Below are positions 32,556 to 43,056 of a DNA stretch of 64,000 bases, one piece after another. This DNA is from Chalara sp. BL73 (lineage: Eukaryota > Ascomycota > Leotiomycetes > Helotiales). The stretch lies in assembly GCA_918026815.1 (NCBI GenBank), contig CAKJVC010000066.1, positions 496,001 to 560,000 of the forward strand. Direction: 5' to 3'. The number at the start of each line of letters is the position of its first letter. Within the stretch, counting starts at the first letter, position 1. The translations under genes and the position numbers were made by a program. The notes below the pieces were generated by a model. It was given only the letters and a program-made list of their open reading frames with translations, had not been told where the DNA came from and made no database searches.

Positions 32556-33325
32556 AGAGAGGTACTTTAACTTTAAGCATCTCAAACTCCACACCAACTT
32601 ATGAGTCTCTAAAAATAAAAGATCAGTCGTATTCTATAGCTATTTATTAGCAATTTGACCCCTCCCGAAGATTTTTTTTTATTTGCATCATCGCCCTTTC
32701 GCCTGGTTTATAAGAAGCCTCCGTTTATGCTTCAGTACGAGTCCTTTGCCATAGCTATACTAGCGAGCTCTCATTATCCCTTACACTTATAAAAGGGCCT
32801 TATCTGAGCTTCAGAGCCTTACTATTTTATCTATGACCGTCATGAGTTTTGTGGCTGCTGTTGCACGCAAACTAATGCAGGACCTCCCCGCGGGTCGGTA
32901 CTTCTGATCGACGGAACTGACCCCGCACTTCCGATTAAACTTTGGTAATTCCGCCGTAATTTCGCTTATGTCATCAACAGCCGAGCTTGTGCTTTCCAGG
33001 TCTTGCTGACGCGAAGGCTCATCGCCTTTTACTGTTAGTAATATTTTTAACTCAGCGCCAAGGTCTGCCAAGGTCTTCTATTACACCTTGTTCACGCAGA
33101 TCTGTTATACAACATTGATAGGACGATCGATGGAATAACGAAGATAGTGGTCACTTTCAAACTTATTCTAGAAGATTCTAAAAAGTGAGTGGCAATTATG
33201 AATTGCTATATAGTGACCCACTCCCCTCGAACCCTCTATGAAATAGAGATGAAAGGAAAAAGAGATGAAAAGAAAGAGATATTATATAAATATCAGTATA
33301 AAATATTAATTAACTTATATTAGTC
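32556..33325. other. 3' flank of the NLR gene
   Basis: A minus-strand frame at 32811-33071 lacks an ATG and could be a decayed exon, with nothing recognisable in it. The part next to the NLR stop is AT-rich and presumably holds the 3' UTR. Confidence 0.4.
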
Positions 33326-36300
33326 TCATATTATAAGCTTTAGCCCTTGTTTAAACTGAAGTAATGAAATCCTCCCTGACGAATGTCCTAGAACGAGAGT
33401 TTTATCCCAAACAGCTTCACATGTACGTCGGTACTCAGAAGGTAACCAGAGAATATTCGCAGTGCCATCTGATATCCATTGACCTGATACACCTAAAGTT
33501 GGTAGCGGCTTGCCGTCAGGTGAGAAGGCTACTGAATTGAACCAGCTCGAGTGGCCCTTGAGCGTCTGCAGCAAGGCCCCTGTCGCGGCGTCCCAGAGCC
33601 GCACTGTCTTATCGTCTGATCTAGACACGACCTGCTTGCCGTCGGGAGAGAAGGCTACTGAATAGACCGAGCTCGAGTGGCCCTTGAGCGTCTGCAGCAA
33701 GGCCCCTGTCGCGGCGTCCCAGAGCCGCACTGTGTCCCGGGATCCAGACACGACCTGCTTGCCGTCGGGAGAGAAGGCTACTGAATAGACCGAGCTCGAG
33801 TGGCCCTCGAGCGTCTGCAGCGAGGCCCCTGTCGCGGCGTCCCAGAGCCGCACTGTCCCATCTTCTGATCCAGACACGACCTGCTTGCTGTCGGGGGAGA
33901 AGGCTACTGAATTGACCCAGCTCGAGTGGCCCTCGAGCGTCTGCAGCGAGGCCCCTGTCGCGGCGTTCCAGAGCCGCACTGTCTTATCTCCTGATCCAGA
34001 CACGACCTGCTTGCCGTCGGGGGAGAAGGCTACTGAATTGACCTGGCTCGAGTGGCCCTCGAGCGTCTGCAGCAAGGCCCCTGTCGCGGCGTCCCAGAGC
34101 CGCACTGTCTTATCGTCTGATCCAGACACGACCTGCTTGCTGTCGGGGGAGAAGGCTACTGAATTGACCCAGCTCGAGTGGACCTCGAGCGTTTGCAGCA
34201 AGGCCCCTGTCGCGGCGTCCCAAAGCCGCACTGTCTCCCAGGATCCAGACACGACCTGCTTGCCGTCGGGGGAGAAGGCTACTGAATCGACCGAGCTCGA
34301 GTGGCCCTCGAGCGTCTGCAGCAAGGCCCCTGTCGCGGCGTCCCAGAGCCGCACTGTCTTGTCCCAGGATCCAGACACGACCTGCTTGCTGTCGGGGGAG
34401 AAGGCTACTGAATAGACCTGGCTCGAGTGGCCCTCGAGCGTCTGCAGCAAGGCCCCTGTCGCGGCGTCCCAGAGCCGCACTGTCTTATCGTCTGATCCAG
34501 ACACGACCTGCTTGCTGTCGGGGGAGAAAGCTACTGAATTGACCGAGCTCGAGTGGCCCTTGAGCGTCTGCAGCAAGGCCCCTGTCGCGGCGTCCCAGAG
34601 CCGCACTGTGTCCCGGGATCCAGACACGACCTGCTTGCCGTCGGGGGAGAAGGCTACTGAATCGACCCAGCCCGAGTGGCCCTTGAGCGTCTGCAGCAAG
34701 GCCCCTGTCGCGGCGTCCCAGAGCCGCACTGTGTCCCGGGATCCAGACACGACCTGCTTGCTGTCGGGAGAGAAAGCTACTGAATAGACCGAGCTCGAGT
34801 GGCCCTCGAGCGTCTGCAGCGAGGCCCCTGTCGCGGCGTCCCAGAGCCGCACTGTCCCATCTTCTGATCCAGACACGACCTGCTTGCTGTCGGGGGAGAA
34901 GGCTACTGAATAGACCGAGCTCGAGTGGCCCTCGAGCGTCTGCAGCGAGGCCCCTGTCGCGGCGTCCCAGAGCCGCACTGTCTTATCTCCTGATCCAGAC
35001 ACGACTTGCTTGCCGTCGGGGGAGAAAGCTACTGAATTGACCTGGCTCGAGTGGCCCTCGAGCGTCTGCAGCAAGGCCCCTGTCGCGGCGTCCCAAAGCC
35101 GCACTGTCTTATCGTCTGATCCAGACACGACCTGCTTGCTGTCGGGGGAGAAGGCTACTGAATTGACCCAGCTCGAGTGGACCTCGAGCGTCTGCAGCAA
35201 GGCCCCTGTCGCGGCGTCCCAAAGCCGCACTGTCTCCCAGGATCCAGACACGACCTGCTTGCCGTCGGGGGAGAAGGCTACTGAATCGACCGAGCTCGAG
35301 TGGCCCTCGAGCGTCTGCAGCAAGGCCCCTGTCGCGGCGTCCCAGAGCCGCACTGTCTTGTCCCAGGATCCAGACACGGCCTGCTTGCCGTCGGGGGAGA
35401 AGGCTACTGAATAGACCTGGCTCGAGTGGCCCTCGAGCGTCTGCAGCAAGGCCCCTGTTGCGGCGTCCCAGAGCCGCACTGTCTTGTCCCAGGATCCAGA
35501 CACGACCTGCTTGCTGTCGGGGGAGAAAGCTACTGAATTGACCGGGCTCGAGTGGCCCTCGAGCGTCTGCAGCAAGGCCCCTGTCGCGGCGTCCCAGAGC
35601 CGCACTGTCTTATCGTCTGATCCAGACACGACCTGCTTGCTGTCGGGGGAGAAAGCTACTGAATTGACCGGGCTCGAGTGGCCCTCGAGCGTCTGCAGCA
35701 AGGCCCCTGTCGCGGCGTCCCAGAGCCGCACTGTCTTATCGTCTGATCCAGACACGACCTGCTTGCCGTCGGGGGAGAAGGCTACTGAATGGACCCAGGC
35801 CGAGTGGCCCTCGAGCGTCTGGAGCAGTGCATTCCAGTATGCTTGCACTTTTGGTTTCTGCAAAATCCAATCTGGGATACACTTCTCAAATGCTACCCGA
35901 ACAAGACTCTTCTCTGGGCTAAACACTAGTGCTGAACAATACGATTGAAGGGGCGCTTGTTCAATGACTGATCGGTTGTATACGACGAACCGTCTCGCAT
36001 CATGTATAAACGCGTGTAAATCGTGACTTTCGTCGGCCTAATCATATTAGAGCTTTCACTAGTAACATTCTGTAAGTCGTAATATGACTTACTATAAGCC
36101 AATTCTCGAGCTTTGTAATCATTACGATGCCATCTAGTAGGCTTTTCATTAAGCTGAGCGCCTCCAGCCAGTACAGAAAGTTCCGGCATAGAAAACTATA
36201 GACTGAGCCACCGTCCTGGAGGGTCCTGATTTTGTCCTCTGAAGTATGGCAATCGAGGAGATGACTAATCCAGTACTGACAAGAGTATCGTGCGGCGGCG

Positions 36301-38321
36301 AGTGGATCTGGATCGGGCTGCTTGACTTGGTCGATAGAGATTCCAGGAGTCCTGAGACCATAGACATCACGCCCTAGTGTCCTGGACATGACTTGAAGCG
36401 ACCGCGAGAAGATAGCGTAGTTTATGTCGTCTATCCCAGAAGGAAAGATATCGTTAGATGCCTCTTTGATCAAAAATTCCCTGGCAGACTGATGGACAAA
36501 AGAGATAGTACGTTCTCGAAGTGTTAAAAAAGAGCCACAAAGTCCTATGATCTCTGCCAGAGCCTTGTAATTACTAGAACTTCGTGGAGGCATATCGACA
36601 AAAGAAGGCAGCTCGTCCAACGTAATGGGCCGGTAGACGATCGAGACGACGGCGAGTATACTATTGCAGCGCTTAGCAGCTCTTGAAATACTGATCTGCT
36701 CCATCATCCGCATATAAACGGCATCGAGTCCAGGCGGAAACGCTGACAACATTTCTTCAACCTCCCATCCTGAGATACCGGCGAGTTCTTGGCAAACCAA
36801 GGCAACCCAAAGGAAGGTGCCACTTGCGTTTGCCAACAAGTAGCTTTGAACAGCACCCCGCGCGTTATTGTCGTATTCATTTTGCGTTGCTAAAGAATCT
36901 ACCTTAGACTGGATATACGTATTGACGGCCGCGAAGACGGATTTTTCGTTAAGCTCTAGATGCAAGCTGGCTTTCTGGGTCGCTTTATTGAGACTTTTCT
37001 CGATGCTCGGCCAGTTGCGACTAGAGACAATCCACTTGATGCGAGGAGATATAGGCGAAGTCTGTACGATGAGGTCCAACAATTTCGGTAAGTCCACTAC
37101 GCATTCGTTGAGCGCGTCGACGATAAAGCACGTACTATTCAGTTTCGAGTCTTGTAGAATGTTGGCAAAGATTTCGCATAAAGCAACCCAGGCATTTGCA
37201 TCCTCAAAGAGCGCTTTGCCGGCTTGTTCATACTTCTTCCGTACATGTAAGATAAGAGATGGCTGTTTATCGACAAGTAGATAGATCAGACCTCGTAGCA
37301 CGGCCGTGGCGTTGTTAATTCGAGAGTCAGTCGCCTGACAGAAAAAGTATGATAAAAGAGTCGACTTCGGTATAGACTTCTTCAGCTCGTTGATAATGCC
37401 GCAGAGCAACATCGTCTTGCCCTTGCCGGGATCTCCTTTGATCCATAGCAGCCAAGTCTGCGGGTTGTTACGCCATTGTTGGAAATCGGAGGTCTCTAGG
37501 GCCCAATGATATGAGCCCTCTAGCAAGCCACCCTTAGTGTCCTCAATACGCGTCTTGTCATCGCGGGGATCGCTGAGGCGTAGGTCTTGGAAGCACTTGT
37601 TAAACTTGTCGATTTCCTCTTCGAGCCGTTTAAATGCATTCGCCATCCCTTCGCCATAACGGAGGGGCATTTGGACGTCAAAAATACCGAGTAACGAGTA
37701 CGCTTTGTCTTCTTCGACCTTAGTCTGGCGGGGTTGAATCCATGAAAATAGCTCCTTATCGCTAAACTGCGACAAATAGGCTCCTTGAAGCGCCGACTTA
37801 GGGATGCCTGTGATCTCGTGAATTTGCTGCTCTAGAGAACTTTTACTACCAATTCGCTTGGATTCCCGGCAGAAGAATTCAACTGATGTCGGAGCAATAA
37901 GCTCTTGGAGGGTCCAGCCTCGAGTGAACCATCTAGATTTCCGAAATGCCGATTCCCAGCCTTGGTCATAAGTGTTGACGGCAGTTCTCGACACATCTGA
38001 CAGATAGACGTAGCATTTGGTCGACGTGCGGTACCAACGAAACATAGAGTTGATAGCTTCTGCAAGCTCAGCGCTGCTCGATTTGTCGATGCAGCAGGTG
38101 TCTACCCAAAAGTACTGCAAGCTATCACGCTTAGCCTGTTCTGCGCAAAACCGTATCTTCTCGTAACCAGCCTTCTTCGTGCCGGTTCCGTTCTGCAGAT
38201 CTTCAAAGGTGACCTCCTCCCCTTCCCATGTGTGCGATAGTATAGCATATTCGGGTATATCGGTCTCAAAGAACTCGGTCAGGCTGAACTCGCCATCGCC
38301 GTTGTAGTGTAACAGACGCAT
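33326..38321 (-). CDS. HET / NACHT / WD40 NOD-like receptor, 1646 aa
   Basis: Exon 1 is 38321-36093 and exon 2 is 36037-33326. The 55-nt intron (GTAAGT donor, CTAAT branch, GATTAG acceptor) removes the apparent frame break, giving 1647 codons. I chose the MRLLHYNGDG start over an upstream in-frame ATG at 38501, because HET-NLRs normally begin this way. The HET domain covers about residues 15-165 (AILSHTW, WVDTCCIDK, GWTLQELIAP). NACHT follows, with Walker A GDPGKGKT near 296 and Walker B CFIVDALNE near 396. WD40 repeats run from about 814 to 1589. The family is that of Podospora HET-E/HET-D/HNWD incompatibility receptors, where WD40 repeats bind the target and NACHT drives HET-mediated death. 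The gene looks intact and is the best candidate here for a working NLR. Confidence 0.92.
33500..35830 (-). repeat. WD40 repeat array, about 126-bp unit
   Basis: Eighteen nearly identical 41-42-aa units plus a diverged terminal one make up the ligand-sensing end of the NLR. Change is concentrated at two spots: the residues between EGHS and SVAFSPD, and those after VSGS. A block of six units is duplicated at an offset of about 1 kb, as around 34150-34420 against 35150-35420. This shows recent unequal exchange. Confidence 0.95.
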
Positions 38322-38441
38322 TATTCGGCTAGGTTCGAGTATCGCAAGAAAGAGGGTCTCAGTCGTTATTGAGCTGTCGGGTTGGCATAGATGAGAAGGT
38401 ATTTGAAGATTTAAGGAGAGTTGCCAGGCTGAGGCTGGCGC

Positions 38442-38484
38442 ACTCAGCTGAGCGACAGCCTCGCGGCAATGGGATCGTCGTGCA
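38442..38484 (-). promoter_or_regulatory. Upstream box shared with the first HET-NLR
   Basis: This is the counterpart of 5158-5201, placed about 120 bp upstream of the chosen start codon. It overlaps the upstream in-frame extension and supports reading that stretch as non-coding leader or promoter. Confidence 0.6.
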
Positions 38485-39156
38485 TCACTGTAAGTGTGCA
38501 AGTCCTGCTAATCGCTTGACCTCGCCGCAGGAATTCTGGAAGTCATAGTTGGCATAGGATATTCGAAATCTACGCTCGAGATTGAGGCATGATTTGTTCT
38601 TGTCGCTGAGGGAGGAGGCTAGAGGAACAGGAAAATGGACAGAAATCTAGGACCAGAATCTACCTTGATCAGTGTCCGAGCTTCTGTTTCTGCCATTTTT
38701 CAGACGCTCTAACCTTACACCTTAGGCAGGCATTTACTTTCAATCCAGCGCTTACTTGTGTCACCGGATGCGGGGAAGAGCGGGTAGACTGCTGCAAGGT
38801 CGGCGATCGGAGTCTAGGATATGATTGGGGGTACCAACCGGCGCTCCGACATTGCTTGAATTTGAGCACACGGGCAGCCACAAAGGCTGGCGATGACTTC
38901 TCGTAGTCCTGAAGGACTCATAGATTTGCACAGGGATGGTTTAATCGATTTCGCTAATGGTAAAAGCTTGGTTAAGCCATGAAATGAAATAAGGCTCTCT
39001 GCAAACCAGGCGCGACGACGATGATGCGAACATAATTTTCTAGATAGCCGAGTGAGCAGTGTTCAGGAGTGGTCACAGCATATGACTGATGCAAAATTTT
39101 GGAAACGTTCGATGTTTACGCCTAGTTTGAATTGCTTGAAGTCAAGGTACCTATCA
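38485..39156. other. Intergenic upstream of the NLR
   Basis: I see no gene here. The sequence is presumably promoter of the minus-strand NLR; the 70-aa frame at 38669-38881 has no supporting features. Confidence 0.4.
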
Positions 39157-39200
39157 TTTTTCTCGGCATGGTGGGTTTCTCGCTACACAGGGACGGACTT
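39157..39200 (+). repeat. Diverged copy of the 44-bp terminal repeat
   Basis: It has the same orientation as 39619-39662, with TTTCTCGGCATG and TTTCTCGCTACACAGGGACGG in place of the matching words. It may be the end of an older nested element. Confidence 0.75.
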
Positions 39201-39618
39201 TACACGTAAAAATATTTAGCATGGCTGTAAATATGATATTCTAGCACGCTAATTTGTAAATACTTAGCGAGACGCTTGGCGTTTCTATCTGCCTCGCCCC
39301 TTATTTTCCGGATAAACTCGGAACCTAAGTTTCCATGTGCTTTGAATCTTTAAAGCTTGATAAAATATTTTCCTATTATAGAGCTTTCGTTTTGGAGTCC
39401 CGAGAACTAAATGCAGGCTGACAGTTGTGATGTAGCAGGGGGAAACAGCGAAAGTGGCTATCGATTCCGTGGACGGGAACATCGATGACATAACCAAGAC
39501 TGCGATAATTTTCTATTGAAGATTGATTCTCATTCAAGAAATAACTAAGGAACAATGTCTAACTAACTGTAAACCCAAATATGTGCGTGGGAGATATTTA
39601 ACACCCCTGAACAGTAGA

Positions 39619-39662
39619 TTTTTCTCGGCACGTAGGGTTTCTCGCTACGTAGGGAGGGACGT
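39619..39662 (-). repeat. Right 44-bp inverted repeat
   Basis: This is the inverted partner of 32512-32555, with TA directly outside. Confidence 0.85.
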
Positions 39663-39875
39663 TATTATATACATCCGCGAGTTGTAGTCTGAGGCTCGAG
39701 ACAAACACTAGCTCTATCTCTAGATCCAATCAAACAATGTGCCACTACCTTGAATATAGCGAAAAATATAGTGGATGCACGCAACCCTCGAAGCACGTTG
39801 TCATCTTATCAGCCTACTACTTCGTCAAGACTATCATCTCTCTATTTTGCTACAAAGAAGTCTTAATTCCATTTT

Positions 39876-40275
39876 TCAAGACTGGCTATCTTTTATTTTT
39901 CTATCTGGTTTTTCCGGGGCTATTTTTCTTCTTCGGGTATGTTTAGAAATGCGCTTTTTGATATCTTCCGGTAACATATTCTTCGGGAGAGGATAGGCAG
40001 TTTGCTAGATCAGTATTAGCACCCGCCGTATACCTTGAGCAAGTAATCGTGTTACTTACTATCTCTGCTATAGATGGTGGCCACGATGCGTGGTTCCTCG
40101 ATTTGTATGTCGTGTATCGACCATGCTTGCAAATGATCAGTGCTACGTCGATACCATCGAACTCTCCTAATTCGTAGGCTTTCTTAATCAATGTGTCCTT
40201 TCTCCTGTTTATTCTTTCGCTCTTTTGTTTTCTTTTTATCTTCTCGTCGTTGCTTTTGTTTTTTTTAGCCTCCAT
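39876..40275 (-). CDS. MADS-box (SRF-type) domain mini protein, 114 aa
   Basis: Exon 1 (40275-40060) and exon 2 (40004-39876) are separated by a 55-nt intron (GTAAGT donor, GCTAAT branch, CTAG acceptor) at exactly the same codon boundary as in the gene at 13416. A Lys-rich N-terminus leads into KSERINRRKDTLIKKAYELG and IDVALIICKHGRYTTY, the MADS core. Exon 2 begins QTAYPLPKNMLPEDI and ends in a basic tail. The protein lacks anything beyond the DNA-binding and dimer region. Flanking DNA differs from that of the 13.4-kb copy, so this copy is either older or was moved without its repeat context. Confidence 0.75.
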
Positions 40276-40989
40276 TTATGCAGGACCTTTTTCAGAAGTT
40301 GAGAAAGTTTCTTCAGGTTATTTAATACATTACACTTCGAGCTTAAGCCTGAGATATTTAAGAGCTCTCTCGTTGTTCAGGGCCGTTTATGAAGGGCCTT
40401 CTATTATTGATGGTTGTCTTTGAGGACCCTCTTGTATTGATGGCCAACAGCACCAGTGCCAAATTTGAACCTCTAGTCCTCTAAGTCTTAGCCGAAAGGT
40501 TTGATTGCACAATAGGAGCCTGAACCGGTCCTTTTGAAACTAAAGGTAAAGAGCCGAATGTGGATCCCTCAATCCCATGAATAGACCTGGCACAGTCAGC
40601 CCTTTCATTATGCCACCTTGTCCTTTACGATGCGTGGTCCCAGCCTGTCTACGTAGTATTAGATCTCATACAGTGCTCTCGATTTCAGCTATTGAGACAA
40701 CCTATGTAGCGATTGTCCTTAACAATAGCGTCACTCTTCCGGGGATACTCCGATAAAACGCTTTCTTTGCAGCCTTTTATATCTCGTTTATATTTTTCAT
40801 TATTATTTGACAGGCTTTCTTATTTCCGGAAACAACAAACAATTTGCATGATATTCAATTTCTACACCTCGAGATCTCTACTTTTCCTTTCTAATAATAT
40901 TTTCAGGCTATATTTTGCGATAATGATAAAAACGTTATGATTTTCTTTGAGATTTTACTTCAGAAATATGTGATCAGCAAATGTAAATA
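40276..40989. other. Intergenic
   Basis: This is the MADS gene promoter side, otherwise without recognisable content. T-rich stretches make short hydrophobic frames that I do not accept as genes. Confidence 0.4.
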
Positions 40990-41224
40990 CTTATTAGTTG
41001 TAGAACAACTTATTATAGAACAGGTTGTTGTGCAACAGGTTGTTATACTACAGTTTATTATATAACAAAGCGTTGTGTAACACGTTATTATACAACAATT
41101 TATTATATAACAGGTCGTTTTGAAACAAGTTATTATACAACAAGTAGTCGTGTAACGGATTGTTGTGCAACAAGCTATTATGTAACGAATAGTTGTATAA
41201 CAAATTGTTGTATAACTATTATAC
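40990..41224. repeat. Palindromic minisatellite, about 15-bp half units
   Basis: About fifteen half units of the form GTTATTATACAACAA and GTTGTTGTGCAACAG are joined head to tail. Each unit is close to self-complementary (TTGTTGTACAACAA), so the whole tract can fold into many small hairpins. Confidence 0.9.
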
Positions 41225-41251
41225 ACTACCCATATAGATGCACTGACGTCA

Positions 41252-41510
41252 GAGCCAATTTCTGCTCTTTTTTGGCGCCAGCGTTTGTCAAGCGCTATCG
41301 TAACGGATGCGCCAGCGTTAGGGAGCCAATTTCTGCTCTTTTTTCAGCGCCAGCGTTTGTCAAGCGCTATCGTAACAGATGCGCCAGCGTTAGGAGCCCA
41401 ATTCGGCCCTTCACTAACGCACCTATGGTGATAGCGCTATAAATAGAGCAAAATTTGGCTCTCTCACGCTGGCGTAGTCGTTGCGTTAGCGCTTGACAAA
41501 CGCTGGCGTT
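41252..41510. repeat. Foldback repeat
   Basis: A 71-bp direct duplication (41252-41322 and 41323-41393) carries CGCCAGCGTTTGTCAAGCG. The reverse complement of that word lies at 41486-41507 and an inverted GAGCCAA-TTGCTCT pair at 41446-41462. The unit looks like a compound foldback element. Confidence 0.8.
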
Positions 41511-41660
41511 GATAAAGAAGCAGATATTGCATCCGTTGTGCTGGTACTTGACACATGCTTGAAAGCTACGTCATTAGCACAATCCCAGTCGAAGAAGCTG
41601 GAGCTGTCAAAAAGTCACGTGGAATAAAACACTAATTATATAAGCGTGAGCAGCCTGGTG

Positions 41661-42129
41661 GGGTTTCAATACGTTTACCACCCTGGTAGGTTTATAATTT
41701 GCTTAGTCAGCAGTTTTCAAAACCTACCACCCCCCAACCACTGTAAGCCCTGTAAGTACAGGGACGCTACAGGCACATGACACACTGTAAGCGCTATAAG
41801 TACAAAGGACACTACAGGCACAGGCAGCACTGTAAGCGCTGTAAGTACAAAGAACGCTATATATTTAGTAGACTTTATAGACTTTGTGGCAGTAAAAGCC
41901 AAATATTTATGTTGTAATGTAATTGTATTTAACGGTGCATTAATTGTAAGCAAAATTACAGTGCAAGTAGATGCAAAATGCGATGTGCGATCATTTTTGG
42001 TAGAGTGTTTACTGTGCCTGTAGCGTCCCTGTACTTACAGGGCTTACAGTGGTTGGGGGATGGTAGGTTTTGAAAACTGCTGACTAAGCAAATTATAAAC
42101 CTACCAGGGTGGTAAACGTATTGAAACCC
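41661..42129. mobile_element. 469-bp MULE-like non-autonomous element with long TIRs
   Basis: 41661-41777 and 42013-42129 are perfect inverted repeats of 117 bp except for one mismatch and begin GGGTTTCAATACG. AGCCTGGTG is present on both sides (41652-41660 and 42130-42138), a 9-bp target duplication. Long terminal repeats plus a 9-bp duplication are hallmarks of Mutator-like elements. The inside is only 235 bp, with three tandem 45-50-bp sub-repeats (CTGTAAG-CTGTAAGTAC), and codes for nothing. Confidence 0.88.
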
Positions 42130-42160
42130 AGCCTGGTGTCACTTAGAGCAATACAATGCA

Positions 42161-42545
42161 CAAGTAATAAGCTTGCACAAGTAATAGACTAGTACAACCC
42201 AGTAAACCAGGGTGCATTATTCTGATGGTGATAACCACTTCACTTGTGCCAGCCTGTTATGTGTGCTATACCATCGCTGGTACTAGTCGATTACTTGTGC
42301 CAGTCCTTCACTTGTGCAAATAATAAGCCAGTGCAAATAATAAGCCAGTACAAACAATAATTTGGTACAAAAAATAAGCTGGTACTAACAGTGAGTCGGT
42401 ACAAATAACTGGTTAGTACAAATAACTGGTTAGTACAAAAACTGGTTGGTACTAACGGTGGTGTGGTACTAACGGTGGTGTGGTACTAACAGTGGTGTTG
42501 TACTAACAGCGGCCTGGTACTAACAGTAGGTAGTACCAATGCAAT
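42161..42545. repeat. Minisatellite, about 17-bp unit
   Basis: Units such as GGTACTAACGGTGGTGT and TAGTACAAATAACTGGT repeat imperfectly, preceded by looser CACAAGTAATAAG-like words. The tract starts about 20 bp beyond the right target duplication of the MULE-like element. Confidence 0.85.
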
Positions 42546-43056
42546 GTTTGCACTAATACATTGCCTGTACTTATAAATTATTAGTACTCATACATTAGAG
42601 TTAAGTCCCAGAACTATTGTCCTAGCATGGATTGTGGGCTAGCCCGAATCCTGTGCCAGCACAGTAGTAGCAAGCACTATTTAATCTCGCGTGCAGCAGA
42701 TAGTGATCTCCCGAACGGACCGTTTGAGAGATCAGGACAGATGTCCTACCTGATCACTTGTTGCGGGACAGCTGTGATTTACAAAAATCTGGAAAAAGAA
42801 GAGGCTAAAGCAAGTAGATATTATTTATGACTATGGTGTATCTATGAACGATCAGCCCCAAGTTATAGCATATAACATTCAGTCGATAGTCTGAGTTTGG
42901 CAATTAAACCACTCGGCAATCAAATAAATGACATTGGCAATGCAAGCAGAATCCATAGTCTTTGTTGCACTCCATGGCCACTAAACCGGTGCTGAGCATC
43001 GAGCTTCGGCTGGCGGAATTGAAGCTATGTGGTTTTAGGTTGGTGGAGATGTGATA
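42546..43056. other. Intergenic
   Basis: I see no gene or repeat here; it lies 3' of the recombinase gene. Confidence 0.4.

Larger units (their letters stand above)
32512..39662 (-). mobile_element. Putative 7.15-kb TIR element carrying an NLR gene, TA flanks
   Basis: A 44-bp sequence at 32512-32555 is repeated in inverted orientation at 39619-39662 with 3 mismatches (41/44). The outer ends begin ACGTCCCTCCCT and the inner part has CGAGAAACCCTACGTGCCG. Both are flanked by TA (32510-32511 and 39663-39664), as expected for a Tc1/mariner-type target duplication. The only substantial gene inside is the HET/NACHT/WD40 NLR; no transposase was seen. A third, diverged copy of the end lies inside at 39157-39200. 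The ends could instead belong to two separate small elements that happen to face each other. Confidence 0.5.

Noticed and set aside
33885..35948. Plus-strand open frames opposite the WD40 array
   Set aside because: Same artefact: the repeat is free of stops on the antisense strand.
36038..36092. Frame break between NACHT and WD40 parts, suggesting two genes or a pseudogene
   Set aside because: A 55-nt intron with a canonical donor, branch and acceptor joins both parts in phase and restores conserved NLR linker sequence.
40990..41224. Possible CRISPR-like array
   Set aside because: There are no constant repeats with unique spacers; units are palindromic and contiguous, and the genome is eukaryotic.
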